Assembly (NCBI GenBank): GCA_018650845.1
Contig: JABIFF010000017.1
Location: forward strand, 62,001 to 126,000
Length of the DNA stretch: 64,000 nt
Direction: 5' to 3'
From: Chloroflexota bacterium
GTDB lineage: Bacteria; Chloroflexota; Dehalococcoidia; Lucifugimonadales; Lucifugimonadaceae
Positions 1-7,885 of this stretch are shown here, one piece after another; the first letter of the stretch is position 1, and each line of letters begins with the position of its first letter. The position numbers and the translations under genes were made by a program. The notes beneath the pieces are model-generated. The model ran no database searches. It was given only the letters and a program-made list of their open reading frames with translations, and was not told where the DNA came from.

Positions 1-121
1 TATACCGCGCTTTCGTCTGGCTGCTAGTCAGACAAAGGCAAATGAAAAAATTACTCGCTAAGTACGCACATACAAACAACTACACATTCCCGTCCCCTCC
101 GCTTTCCATCAATTGGTTAGT

Positions 122-138
122 TGACTGACTGTCAGTCA
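122..138. promoter_or_regulatory. Palindromic operator, probable TetR site 1
   Basis: TGACTGACTGTCAGTCA is a perfect 8-1-8 inverted repeat. A nearly identical palindrome lies at 789-805 on the other side of the tetR gene, so both are probably bound by its product. This copy lies just past the tetR stop and probably serves a promoter reading leftwards out of the window or the region 1-121. Binding is inferred, the symmetry is seen. Confidence 0.7.
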
Positions 139-160
139 TCGTAAATCAAACAAATAAAAA

Positions 161-787
161 CTACGCCGGCCGTGACACAAATGCTCCCAGAACCACTTTC
201 AGAGTCGATGCTTCGATCTCTTCAAGTGGTGCAGGCTGAGGATCTGTCGCAAATGCCATTTGCATTGCTCCGGTCATGATGATCCTGAACATATCGGCCG
301 CAACCGCTGGATTCATCGGAACCATCTCGCCAGAACCCATAAAGCGCTGGAACATCTGAACAATCAGTGCGCTTACTTCGCTGTGGGCTTCCATATCTCG
401 AATGACGCCGGTGTTTTCCGAGCTCATGTGCATCAATCTGCACAGATCAGGATTTTCCTTACCGACGACAAATCCGAGCGGTACAAATTTTCTGAGGATA
501 TCCTCAAGTGATTCCGTGCCGTCGAGGATCGCCTGAACCCGAACAGCCATATCGGCCATCGGCTTCTGTGCCAGTTCAACAACTACGTCTTTCTTCGATT
601 CGAAGTAGAGGTAGAAAGTCCCTTGAGCAATTCCAGCTTTTCGAACAATGTCGGAAATGGTGGCACTTTCGTAGCCTTTATCTTCGAACACAGTTCGAGC
701 CGCGTCGAGAATTTGCTTCCGACGTTGCGCCTCTGATTGTGTTCGTTCTGCTACTGCCATGTCGTTATTTCCAGTTGAAACAGCCAT
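161..787 (-). CDS. TetR/AcrR family transcriptional regulator
   Basis: Cytoplasmic DNA-binding repressor of the TetR family, 208 aa, a normal length. The N-terminal helix-turn-helix (about residues 22-70) reads RKQILDAARTVFEDKGY followed by ATISDIVRKAGIAQGTFYLYF, the family signature. The C-terminal half is a divergent all-helical ligand pocket, so the inducer cannot be named. A palindrome at 789-805 ends one base before this start codon, and its twin is at 122-138, which strongly suggests autoregulation plus control of a second promoter. An internal Met at residue 10 (start 760) is an alternative start, which would leave room for a leader; with the 787 start the operator covers any ribosome-binding site. 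Confidence 0.93.
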   Translation of the reverse strand: MAVSTGNNDMAVAERTQSEAQRRKQILDAARTVFEDKGYESATISDIVRKAGIAQGTFYLYFESKKDVVVELAQKPMADMAVRVQAILDGTESLEDILRKFVPLGFVVGKENPDLCRLMHMSSENTGVIRDMEAHSEVSALIVQMFQRFMGSGEMVPMNPAVAADMFRIIMTGAMQMAFATDPQPAPLEEIEASTLKVVLGAFVSRPA

Positions 788-788
788 G

Positions 789-805
789 TGACTGACGATC
801 AGTCA
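789..805. promoter_or_regulatory. Palindromic operator, probable TetR site 2
   Basis: TGACTGACGATCAGTCA is a 7-3-7 inverted repeat that shares both arms with the site at 122-138. It lies directly upstream of the tetR start and about 180 bp upstream of the divergent MBL-fold hydrolase operon, so a bound repressor could control both. Role inferred from position and symmetry. Confidence 0.72.
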
Positions 806-982
806 TTTACTGTACCACAACGAATCAGATGCAGTGTTTTCGAAAAGGATGCAGGATTTTGAAAATCAATTTGCCAGCTCTTTCAAATCGATATTTGATC
901 TCTAGATTGGCGTATATTGCGACTGCTCCAGCGACGAACGTGCAATGTCGTCTAATTATTAGTGACTCACGAGAAGCAATAA

Positions 983-1846
983 ATGCCTGACAACTTAAAA
1001 AACACTCTGCAGATCGGCGATGTCCACATCACCGGACTCTCCGATGGAAGTGTTTCGTTCGATCCGCGTGTGTTGTTCCCTGAAGAATCGCTCGATATAT
1101 GGGAGCCGTACTACGATCGATTCCCTGAATATTTTTCAGGCCAGTTTTTCCAGAATAATTTAGGCTCATTTGTATTCACATCAGGTGGAAAACGAGTTCT
1201 TGCCGATTCAGGATTCGGGCCTCACGGCGACATGCTTGGGCATCCGGCTCCGGGTGAGTTGATCACGGATTTCGAACGAAATGGCATTGAGCTAGATTCA
1301 ATCGATACGGTGTTCCTGACTCACCTGCATGGCGATCATGTTGGCTGGAACCTCAGAGAAGACCTTCCAGAACGCCCCCTAAGCTTCCCGAACGCCCGTT
1401 ACAGGGTTCACGAGGCCGATTGGAAGCACTTCACAACCGCTGAAATGCTGGCAGACACCAATCGAGGTGAAGCAACCAATCGAAGTGTGATGCCTCTCGA
1501 AAAACAGGGTGTACTCGACCTTATGGACGGCGAAACTGAACTCGCACCGGGCGTTACTGCGTTTCCGACACCGGGTCACACTCCGGGTCACATGAGTTTG
1601 CTTGTCGCCTCGAAAAACGAGCGTGCCTTGCTCGTTGGCGACATACTAGGCTCGCCAATGCAGGCAACCGAGACAGATCTGCATTATTCACCCGACTGGG
1701 ATGGCCCTATGGGCATTGCGGCAAGAAAAAACATTCTCGATCAGGCAGAACTTACCCATGCCGTAGTGATGGGTAGCCACTTGAGCTATCCGGGCTGGGG
1801 CACGATGATCCGCTGGGAAGGCAAGCGCTACTGGAAAGCGCTCTAA
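983..1846 (+). CDS. MBL-fold metallo-hydrolase
   Basis: Metallo-beta-lactamase-fold hydrolase of 287 aa. The di-zinc signature HLHGDH sits at about residues 114-119, followed by PGHTPGH (third histidine), VGD (bridging Asp) and a late GSH. The layout resembles N-acyl-homoserine lactonase or alkylsulfatase-like MBL enzymes, but the substrate cannot be fixed. A GAGAAG ribosome-binding site sits six bases before the ATG. It is the first gene of a three-gene plus-strand operon with a cupin and an amidohydrolase, transcribed divergently from tetR, so it may be part of a TetR-controlled degradation pathway. No signal peptide seen, so probably cytoplasmic. Confidence 0.9.
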   Translation: MPDNLKNTLQIGDVHITGLSDGSVSFDPRVLFPEESLDIWEPYYDRFPEYFSGQFFQNNLGSFVFTSGGKRVLADSGFGPHGDMLGHPAPGELITDFERNGIELDSIDTVFLTHLHGDHVGWNLREDLPERPLSFPNARYRVHEADWKHFTTAEMLADTNRGEATNRSVMPLEKQGVLDLMDGETELAPGVTAFPTPGHTPGHMSLLVASKNERALLVGDILGSPMQATETDLHYSPDWDGPMGIAARKNILDQAELTHAVVMGSHLSYPGWGTMIRWEGKRYWKAL

Positions 1847-1918
1847 TTTTATCGCATTCGAATCTAGTATCCGAACAACTTCAAATCTCACGAATTACAA
1901 AAAACAGGAACAAAACAA

Positions 1919-2305
1919 ATGGCTGATCTAGATAACAACGCAGGTGAGAGCGTCTACAACACGATCGATACCAAATCGGTCGAGTGGGACCTTAGCCACA
2001 ATCCCAAGCTGGGCGTCGATCTCGGTCGACTCATGTTGAGGAAAGACCCCGACAGCGGATCTGAAATTCGAATGATTCGCTACCCAAAAGGTGTCCTCAA
2101 TCCCGAGCACACTCATCCTTGCGGACACGGTATTTTCGTTCTAGAAGGAAAACTTCGCACTCATAAGGGTGTCTACGGACCCGGAACATGGGTATGGTTC
2201 CCGCAGGGCGAAACTATGGAGCACGGCGCTACTGACGAAGGCGATATGGTGGGCATTTTCATCACCGACGGTGCGTTCGAGATTCACTACAACGACGAAA
2301 AGTAA
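1919..2305 (+). CDS. Cupin domain protein (ChrR-like)
   Basis: Small single-domain cupin of 128 aa. The first cupin motif is visible as HTHPCGHGIFVLEGKL (metal-binding His residues followed by the Glu turn) and the second as PQGETMEHGATDEG. ChrR-type anti-sigma C-terminal domains and small dioxygenase-like cupins share this pattern; there is no anti-sigma zinc domain here. It lies 72 bp after the MBL hydrolase and 64 bp before the amidohydrolase and is probably co-transcribed. The exact reaction is not deducible. Confidence 0.85.
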   Translation: MADLDNNAGESVYNTIDTKSVEWDLSHNPKLGVDLGRLMLRKDPDSGSEIRMIRYPKGVLNPEHTHPCGHGIFVLEGKLRTHKGVYGPGTWVWFPQGETMEHGATDEGDMVGIFITDGAFEIHYNDEK

Positions 2306-2369
2306 TTTTTTCCATTCAGATCGAAAGTTGATAGCAGCAGGGCGATATCAATCGTCGCCTTAAAAAATT

Positions 2370-3629
2370 ATGACGAACAAGAGCATTTACAAAGCAAAAC
2401 GAGTCGCCAACGCCGATGTTTCTGGCTGGCTTCAGGATCACGCAGTTGTCGTTGAAGATGGCGCTATTACTGCCGTAGAACCATCTGCGAGCATTTCAGC
2501 TTCTGCCAACGAATACACCGTGCACGATCTTGGCGATGTTTCGTTGCTACCGGGTCTTGTAGATGCTCATTCGCACATGCACTGCAGTGCAACTCACGAT
2601 GCTCAGAGACTTGCTCTGACCGAAGACGACCAGCAGCTCACGATTCGAGCTACGAACAACATGCGTAAGGCTGTTCTGGCTGGAACAACCACCATTCGTG
2701 ATTTGGGATCAAAAAACGAAGTCGCTTTCGCAGTTCGGCAAATGATCGGCGATGGCCACATTCCTGGTCCTCGGCTGCTTCTCGCTGGAACACCTATCAC
2801 CATTACTGCTGGTCACTGCTGGTTTTTTGGAACTGAGGCCGATACTGAAGCTGAGGTTCGAACCGCAGTACGAACCCAAGTAAAACTCGGCGCAAACGTG
2901 ATCAAGATGATGGCTACGGGTGGAATGTTCACTCCAACAGCGAATCCTCGAACACCGCAGTATTCAGTTGAAATGCTGAAGGCAGCGGTTGAAGAAGCGC
3001 ACCGAATGAACGTGCCTATCGTTAGCCACACGCTTTCAGCTCAGGGAACCAGAAACGTTGTCGAAGCCGGAGTTGATCATCTCATTCACGCTCGTTGGTA
3101 CCACTCCGATCCCACAAAGGGACTCGATTACACCGCCGACACTGTGAAGCAGATGGCGGATCAAGGCCAGTGGGTCGACCCAACTATCGGGCATCACCTA
3201 CTAGGTCAGGAAGCGAAAGAGCGGGGCGAAGAAGGCCCGGCCGATCCGCATTGGGCAGTTTCGTACAAAGTCGTCCCCGAAGCCGATCATCTCGAAACGC
3301 TGAACAATATGCACGATGCTGGAGTTCGGTTTACGACCGGGCTCGACATGGGAATGGCGTACGGAACCCACGATCGTTCGGCAGCGAACGCATGGGCATT
3401 AGTCGAATATCTTGGCTGGTCGAACTGGAAGGCGATTAACGCCGCTACCAGCGGAACAGCTGAAGCTCTGGGCTTGAACAAAGAAATAGGCAGCCTTCAG
3501 ACGGGTATGAACGCCGATCTAGCTGCCTTTGGTGGCGACCCTTCGAAGAATATTCGCGACATGGACAGAGCTTCAACTGTAGTTCAGGCGGGTCGCCTGC
3601 TGAAGCTGAACGATACCGTGCTTGTGTAG
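2370..3629 (+). CDS. Amidohydrolase (imidazolonepropionase/prolidase-like)
   Basis: Metal-dependent amidohydrolase of 419 aa, COG1228 type. Visible active-site elements are DAHSHMH (metal-binding HxH, about residues 65-71), the KMMATGG strand whose Lys is the likely carboxylated bridging ligand, SHTLSAQG (metal His) and TGLDMG (catalytic Asp). Relatives include Xaa-Pro and Xaa-Arg dipeptidases and N-acyl hydrolases. The usual IEHG histidine region here reads HLIHARW, so the substrate pocket is divergent. Last gene of the operon with the MBL hydrolase and the cupin; it converges on the small gene at 3667-3867, with a short CGCCA/TGGCG hairpin between. Confidence 0.9.
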   Translation: MTNKSIYKAKRVANADVSGWLQDHAVVVEDGAITAVEPSASISASANEYTVHDLGDVSLLPGLVDAHSHMHCSATHDAQRLALTEDDQQLTIRATNNMRKAVLAGTTTIRDLGSKNEVAFAVRQMIGDGHIPGPRLLLAGTPITITAGHCWFFGTEADTEAEVRTAVRTQVKLGANVIKMMATGGMFTPTANPRTPQYSVEMLKAAVEEAHRMNVPIVSHTLSAQGTRNVVEAGVDHLIHARWYHSDPTKGLDYTADTVKQMADQGQWVDPTIGHHLLGQEAKERGEEGPADPHWAVSYKVVPEADHLETLNNMHDAGVRFTTGLDMGMAYGTHDRSAANAWALVEYLGWSNWKAINAATSGTAEALGLNKEIGSLQTGMNADLAAFGGDPSKNIRDMDRASTVVQAGRLLKLNDTVLV

Positions 3630-3666
3630 CCCAGTACCGCCAAATTTTCGTAATAGTTCTGGCGAA

Positions 3667-3867
3667 CTAGCCGATCAAACCCGGAATGCCGCTCTGAGCT
3701 GCTGAAGCATCACCAGAAGTAGCTGCCTGAATAATTGTCAGAGTAACGACAGCACATGCTGCCAATACAACTGCAATAGTCACGCCTGAGATGCCGCGTT
3801 GTAAGCGACTCGAGCGAAATGCTGGCTGATCGGGCGAAATTGCGTTCCTAGAAGTGCGTACGGACAT
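3667..3867 (-). CDS. Small pilin-like / single-TM membrane peptide
   Basis: A 66 aa peptide with a basic N-terminus, then RGISGVTIAVVLAACAVV, a single hydrophobic helix, and a short Ala/Gly-rich tail. Basic residues followed by G-I-S and a hydrophobic helix resemble a class III (type IV pilin / archaellin) signal sequence, and archaellin-like N-termini occur in Dehalococcoidia. An AGAGG ribosome-binding site lies five bases before the ATG, supporting translation. No prepilin peptidase or assembly ATPase is in the window, so a pilin role is only a suggestion; it may simply be a small membrane protein. Confidence 0.55.
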   Translation of the reverse strand: MSVRTSRNAISPDQPAFRSSRLQRGISGVTIAVVLAACAVVTLTIIQAATSGDASAAQSGIPGLIG

Positions 3868-4289
3868 TTGGACCTCTGTTACTGATATTTCGGACTATCA
3901 GACGAATAAATAGTGCGTTGTCGCCTGAATTGCCGAACTGCTCAGTGGATACCTGTTCACAATCGATGTAGCGGATGCCACTACCTCAGGATGGCAGTAA
4001 ACCCTGAGCGTTCAGTAGGGTGAATCGCCTAAAGCTATTGCGGAAAAGCGCAACTTTTTGTTTTTCTCAGAGTGAATATCGTCCAACTGCACGTATCTCA
4101 AAAATCGATTGCGCTGTTCACTAATTCGGCCGTCAATCGCTGACTCCGTGATCTTCACAGTGTCTTCGCAGTTATCCCCTAGTGTGATCAACGCACCGCA
4201 ACCACCGCCAGCTGCATCGAACTGACTCAAGTGAGATTTGCACTCGGCGACAACCGCCGTAAGTAGATCGGTGATGGGCGAGTGAAGGG
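3868..4289. other. Intergenic stretch without a convincing gene
   Basis: About 420 bp between the small membrane peptide and the zinc-ribbon peptide. Short ORFs exist on the minus strand (4012-4230, from a TTG) but lack a good ribosome-binding site and any recognisable motif. It presumably holds the promoters of the two flanking, divergently read small genes. No repeat or hairpin stands out. Confidence 0.4.
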
Positions 4290-4511
4290 ATGAACAACGA
4301 AATGCTGCACTTTAAGTCGTGCTCAAAATGTACTACCGGCACTATCGAACACAATTTCGATGCACACGGAAACTATCTGCAGTGCCTAAATTGCGGGTTC
4401 ATGCGTGACGTTCCAGACGGAACAACTAGCAAGACCGTTAAACGCATGCTGGCAGCCTGGCACAAAGAGATGCATTCAAATGAACCGGCCGAATCGGAAG
4501 CAATTGCATAG
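4290..4511 (+). CDS. Small zinc-ribbon protein
   Basis: A 73 aa protein with CSKC (about residues 11-14) and CLNC (about 34-37), two Cys-x-x-Cys knuckles separated by about twenty residues, which is a zinc-ribbon layout. The C-terminal part is helical and charged. A second Met at residue 5 (4302) is an alternative start; GAAGGG at 4283-4288 suits the later start better, though it is rather distant. Such peptides often bind nucleic acid or protein, but no specific role can be given. Stands alone on the plus strand, 163 bp before the histidine kinase. Confidence 0.6.
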   Translation: MNNEMLHFKSCSKCTTGTIEHNFDAHGNYLQCLNCGFMRDVPDGTTSKTVKRMLAAWHKEMHSNEPAESEAIA

Positions 4512-4674
4512 CCTCGGAATCACGAGCGCTGAACGAGGGCTTCACGAAATCCTCATGCCTTGAAAGTATCGGGTGAGTGTCTCTTCCCTCTATCATCACG
4601 CTCCATTCGCGCCAATTACCGAGGTCGTGAACTAACATTCTTAGTATCACGAACCTAAGGCTGGAACTCAACTT

Positions 4675-6426
4675 TTGCCAGAACGTCCCATATCGCTACG
4701 TCGCGCCGCCGAAATCATCGGCGTGCACCATTCAACGCTCGCACGAGCCGTTGAGCGTGGCGATATTCAACCTACAACTTCAACTCCCGGCGGCTGGAAT
4801 CGGTTCTCCCGCCGTGACGTTGAACGTTATGCAAGAGCGCTCGAAGCATCTGAAGCAGCCCGTAATCAAATCGACGCACCCACAGTCGACCGCGCCCTCT
4901 CAGACATTCCAAAACTTGCCAGAGAACTAACAGGGGCTGACTACGCCGCAGTAACTGTGCAAGAAACCAACGGTCGACCACTTCGCATTTATCACGATGG
5001 TCTTTCCAGCGAAATCGATTGGAAATCCGAAGAGCTTCCGCGTGGTCGAGGCGTGCTAGGTAAGCTTGGGCACGCAGATTCGCCTCTCAGAATGGACGAT
5101 CTATCAACTCATCCTGATTCCTACGGCTTCCCCTCTTGGCACCCGCCCATGAAGGCACTCCTTGGTGTTCAGGTGGCGAACAGTGCCGGATTAAAAGCTA
5201 ATCTCTACCTAGCAAACGCACCGGGTAAGCCCGGATTCACCGATGCGGATGAACATCAGCTAACTCAGCTGACTCACTTTGCGCAACTTGCCCTAGATTC
5301 AGCGAATCTATACGAACGAGAGCGCGAAAACCGCGTGCTTGCAGAATCGGCAGAACGTCGTTTCCAAGCAGTTATCGAAGAATCTACTGTTGGTGTCGTA
5401 ATCGTCGAAGCCGGAACTAGGCGGCTTCTCGGTTCGAGTCAGGAAGCTAGGCGACTATTCGGTCATTCTTTAGATTTGGGTATGACGCTTGATGAGGTCA
5501 ATCAGTTGGCAGCGCTCTACAACAGCGATGGCCGACTCCTTACTCACGATGAATTGCCACTTGAGGTAGCCCTTGCCAAACGGGAGCTAACTCGACCACA
5601 GGACATTTTGTTTGAACGGGCTGATGGTTCTCGAGTTCCAGTTGTCATTACAGCTGCCCCAATCGGTGCTGAAGATGGCGGACTCGATTCAGCGGTTCTC
5701 ATTTTCCAAGACGTAACCCAGATTCACGAAGTTGACGACGCCAAAAAAGAATTCCTTTCGATGATCACCCACGATCTCCGATCACCGCTTGCAACAATCA
5801 AGGGAATGGCAGGATCGCTCAACGTTATTTCAGAGCCTGAGAGTGACATTCAAGTTGGACTCGATGCGATCGACGAAGAAGTCGACCACATGACAGAGCT
5901 AGTATCGAACATTCTTGACATGTCGAGAATCGAGTCTGGAACGCGCGGAGTTGAACGTGAAATTTGCCACATGGCTGATATCGTTCACGACGCAGTGAGA
6001 CGATCGCTCAAGTCACGTCACGGTCAAGGCCGATCGATTCGCGAGTTGATCCCGTCAGACCTACCTGAAATGTACGCTGACCCGGGACAACTCGGCCGAG
6101 TGTTGGATAATCTATTGAGCAATGCGATGAAATACGCCCCAGGCAACGTGGCGATCGTAAACTCATACAATAGAACGAACGACACGATACGCACTGAAGT
6201 CATCGACCAAGGTGAAGGTATTCCAACTTCGCAGCACAGAGATATTTTTGACAAGTTCTATCGCCTACGTGAAGGAAATGCTCGTGGGCGTGAGGGTTCC
6301 GGACTGGGACTCGCAATCTGTAAATCCGTAATCGGAGCGCATGGCGGCAATATCGGCGTAACCAACAATTCTCAGGGCGGCGCCACGTTCTGGTTTGAAT
6401 TCCCAAGAGACCCCGACCAAGCATGA
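4675..6426 (+). CDS. Soluble sensor histidine kinase with N-terminal DNA-binding HTH
   Basis: A 583 aa protein with no transmembrane segment. Domains in order: an excisionase/MerR-like helix-turn-helix (about residues 5-55, LRRAAEIIGVHHSTLARAVE, then a GGWNRFSRRDVERYA wing), GAF (about 70-210), PAS (about 225-345), HisKA with the phospho-acceptor His at about 366 in MITHDLRSPL, and HATPase with N box LLSNAMKYAPG, DQGEGIP and GSGLGLAI. It should autophosphorylate and pass phosphate to the regulator encoded next. A DNA-binding domain on the kinase itself is unusual. Start is TTG; no in-frame ATG precedes the HTH. Confidence 0.93.
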   Translation: MPERPISLRRAAEIIGVHHSTLARAVERGDIQPTTSTPGGWNRFSRRDVERYARALEASEAARNQIDAPTVDRALSDIPKLARELTGADYAAVTVQETNGRPLRIYHDGLSSEIDWKSEELPRGRGVLGKLGHADSPLRMDDLSTHPDSYGFPSWHPPMKALLGVQVANSAGLKANLYLANAPGKPGFTDADEHQLTQLTHFAQLALDSANLYERERENRVLAESAERRFQAVIEESTVGVVIVEAGTRRLLGSSQEARRLFGHSLDLGMTLDEVNQLAALYNSDGRLLTHDELPLEVALAKRELTRPQDILFERADGSRVPVVITAAPIGAEDGGLDSAVLIFQDVTQIHEVDDAKKEFLSMITHDLRSPLATIKGMAGSLNVISEPESDIQVGLDAIDEEVDHMTELVSNILDMSRIESGTRGVEREICHMADIVHDAVRRSLKSRHGQGRSIRELIPSDLPEMYADPGQLGRVLDNLLSNAMKYAPGNVAIVNSYNRTNDTIRTEVIDQGEGIPTSQHRDIFDKFYRLREGNARGREGSGLGLAICKSVIGAHGGNIGVTNNSQGGATFWFEFPRDPDQA

Positions 6427-6460
6427 TGCACAAGTTCGAGAAGCGAGAGGGCTGAAAATA

Positions 6461-7180
6461 ATGACATCGATGAATCACCGCCAGGAAAAATCCGGCGTAC
6501 TCGTGGTCGATGATGATCCTAAGATCAGGCGATTAGTCGCCACGCATCTTGGTCAATCAGGTTTCGAGGTGTTCTTAGCCGCTAACGGCGAAGAAGCTAT
6601 TTACCAAGCGTCACTGCACCAACCAGACGTCGTTGTTCTCGACCTCGCAATGCCGGGAATCGACGGGTTTGAAACACTCTCACGACTACGTGAGTGGTAC
6701 ACCGATCCAGTGATTATTCTTTCGGCTACTGATCAAGAGCAAGAGAAGGTTCGTGCTCTCGATATTGGTGCCGACGATTACATAACCAAGCCTTTTGGCA
6801 CTGAAGAACTTGCAGCACGCATTCGTGCAGCTATTCGACGTGCAGAACGACTTGCTGGAACTACCGACACTACCGATCCTATCGTTCAAGCTGGATCGTT
6901 CGAGATCGATCTTTCTGCACGACTGGTTTACCGAGATAGCGAAGAAGTTCGACTGACCCGAACTGAGTACGACCTACTTCGAGCACTTGCGGTGAACGCC
7001 GGCAAGGTGATGACTCACAGGCAGCTTCTACAATCGGTTTGGGGTCCTGAATACGGTGAAGAAACCGAATACCTCAGGACATTCGTGAAGCAGCTTCGAC
7101 GAAAGCTCGAAGAAGACCCTTCACGCCCAAAGCAGATTCTTACTGAACCAGGCGTCGGATACCGACTGTTTATCAACTAG
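6461..7180 (+). CDS. OmpR/KdpE-family response regulator
   Basis: A 239 aa two-component regulator. The receiver domain shows the acidic pocket VDDDP (about 16-20), the phospho-acceptor Asp at about 61 in VVVLDLAMPG and the conserved Lys at about 110 in YITKPFG. The C-terminal winged helix (about 145-238) carries LTRTEYDLLRALA and VGYRLF, as in OmpR and KdpE. The ATG at 6461 is chosen because GAGAGG lies ten bases before it; the open frame extends upstream into the kinase gene. It starts 34 bp after the kinase stop and is surely its partner. No kdp genes are nearby, so the regulon is unknown. Confidence 0.95.
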   Translation: MTSMNHRQEKSGVLVVDDDPKIRRLVATHLGQSGFEVFLAANGEEAIYQASLHQPDVVVLDLAMPGIDGFETLSRLREWYTDPVIILSATDQEQEKVRALDIGADDYITKPFGTEELAARIRAAIRRAERLAGTTDTTDPIVQAGSFEIDLSARLVYRDSEEVRLTRTEYDLLRALAVNAGKVMTHRQLLQSVWGPEYGEETEYLRTFVKQLRRKLEEDPSRPKQILTEPGVGYRLFIN

Positions 7181-7199
7181 GTAGCTTGCGGCTGAATGC

Positions 7200-7724
7200 T
7201 CAGCCTAGTTCCAGCACACCCTGAACGCTATCTTCGTTCCTCTCGAACGCAAGCAAATCGCGTTTAGTCTCTATGCCGCCGGCAAAGCCGGTGAGATCGC
7301 CGTTGGCGCCGACCACTCGATGGCAAGGCAGGATTATCGAGATCGGGTTACGACCGTTTGCTGCGCCAATCGCCCGAACCGCACGAGGTCGACCGATTCG
7401 AGCCGCTTGCTCGCCATAGCTCGCGGTTTCGCCGAACGGAATTGACGCCAAAGCGAGCCATGCCGATTTCTGGAAATCGGTGCCGCGCAAATCTAGTGGC
7501 AGATTGAATTCTTTTCGTTCTTCGGCGAAATACTCTTCGAGTTGGATACGAGCGGCTTTTAGCACTGGGTGATCTGGGTTGGAGATCATTTCTTCTGGCA
7601 GTGGGAGTCGGCCTACTTTTTCGACAGGCCATTTCACCGCTCGTAAGCCTTGATCAGTCGCGACCAAGGTCAGTTCACCCACACGACTATCGAAAGTCGT
7701 TGTGTAGTGCTGATCGTTGGTCAT
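7200..7724 (-). CDS. ogt: Methylated-DNA--protein-cysteine methyltransferase
   Basis: DNA repair protein that moves the methyl group from O6-methylguanine to its own cysteine, inactivating itself. The active-site motif ILPCHRVVG is complete (Cys about 134), preceded by the winged-helix GRPRAVRAIGAANGRNP with the arginine finger. At 174 aa it has the usual Ogt/AGT length. ATG at 7724 is preferred over an upstream start at 7766 because GGAAG lies six bases before it and the protein then starts as family members do. Convergent with the response regulator, 19 bp between stops. Confidence 0.95.
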   Translation of the reverse strand: MTNDQHYTTTFDSRVGELTLVATDQGLRAVKWPVEKVGRLPLPEEMISNPDHPVLKAARIQLEEYFAEERKEFNLPLDLRGTDFQKSAWLALASIPFGETASYGEQAARIGRPRAVRAIGAANGRNPISIILPCHRVVGANGDLTGFAGGIETKRDLLAFERNEDSVQGVLELG

Positions 7725-7763
7725 GTGCTTCTTCCAAATCGCTCGTATTAGGCACCGCGACAC

Positions 7764-7802
7764 CACCCCAGATCCCTCGGTTCCGATGACTCCACTCGGG
7801 AA
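7764..7802. repeat. Short palindromic repeat, family B copy 1
   Basis: Contains CACCCCAGATCCCTCGG followed by TTCCGATGACTCCACTCGGGA. The same core recurs at 20024-20062, 36285-36319 (inverted) and 36413-36450, always between genes. CC(G/A)A-rich arms are partly self-complementary (CCCTCGG / CTCGGGA). A scattered extragenic repeat of REP type is the best description. Confidence 0.55.
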
Positions 7803-7885
7803 GTCGAATCTCTAACTGGCACACTAACACCTCCCACCAATACAGGATGAGAGGATGTCAGTCGTACGTAGAAAGAGTGAACGCC

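Noticed and set aside
4012..4230. Minus-strand 72 aa ORF from TTG
   Set aside because: No ribosome-binding site, no motif and no neighbour support; probably chance.
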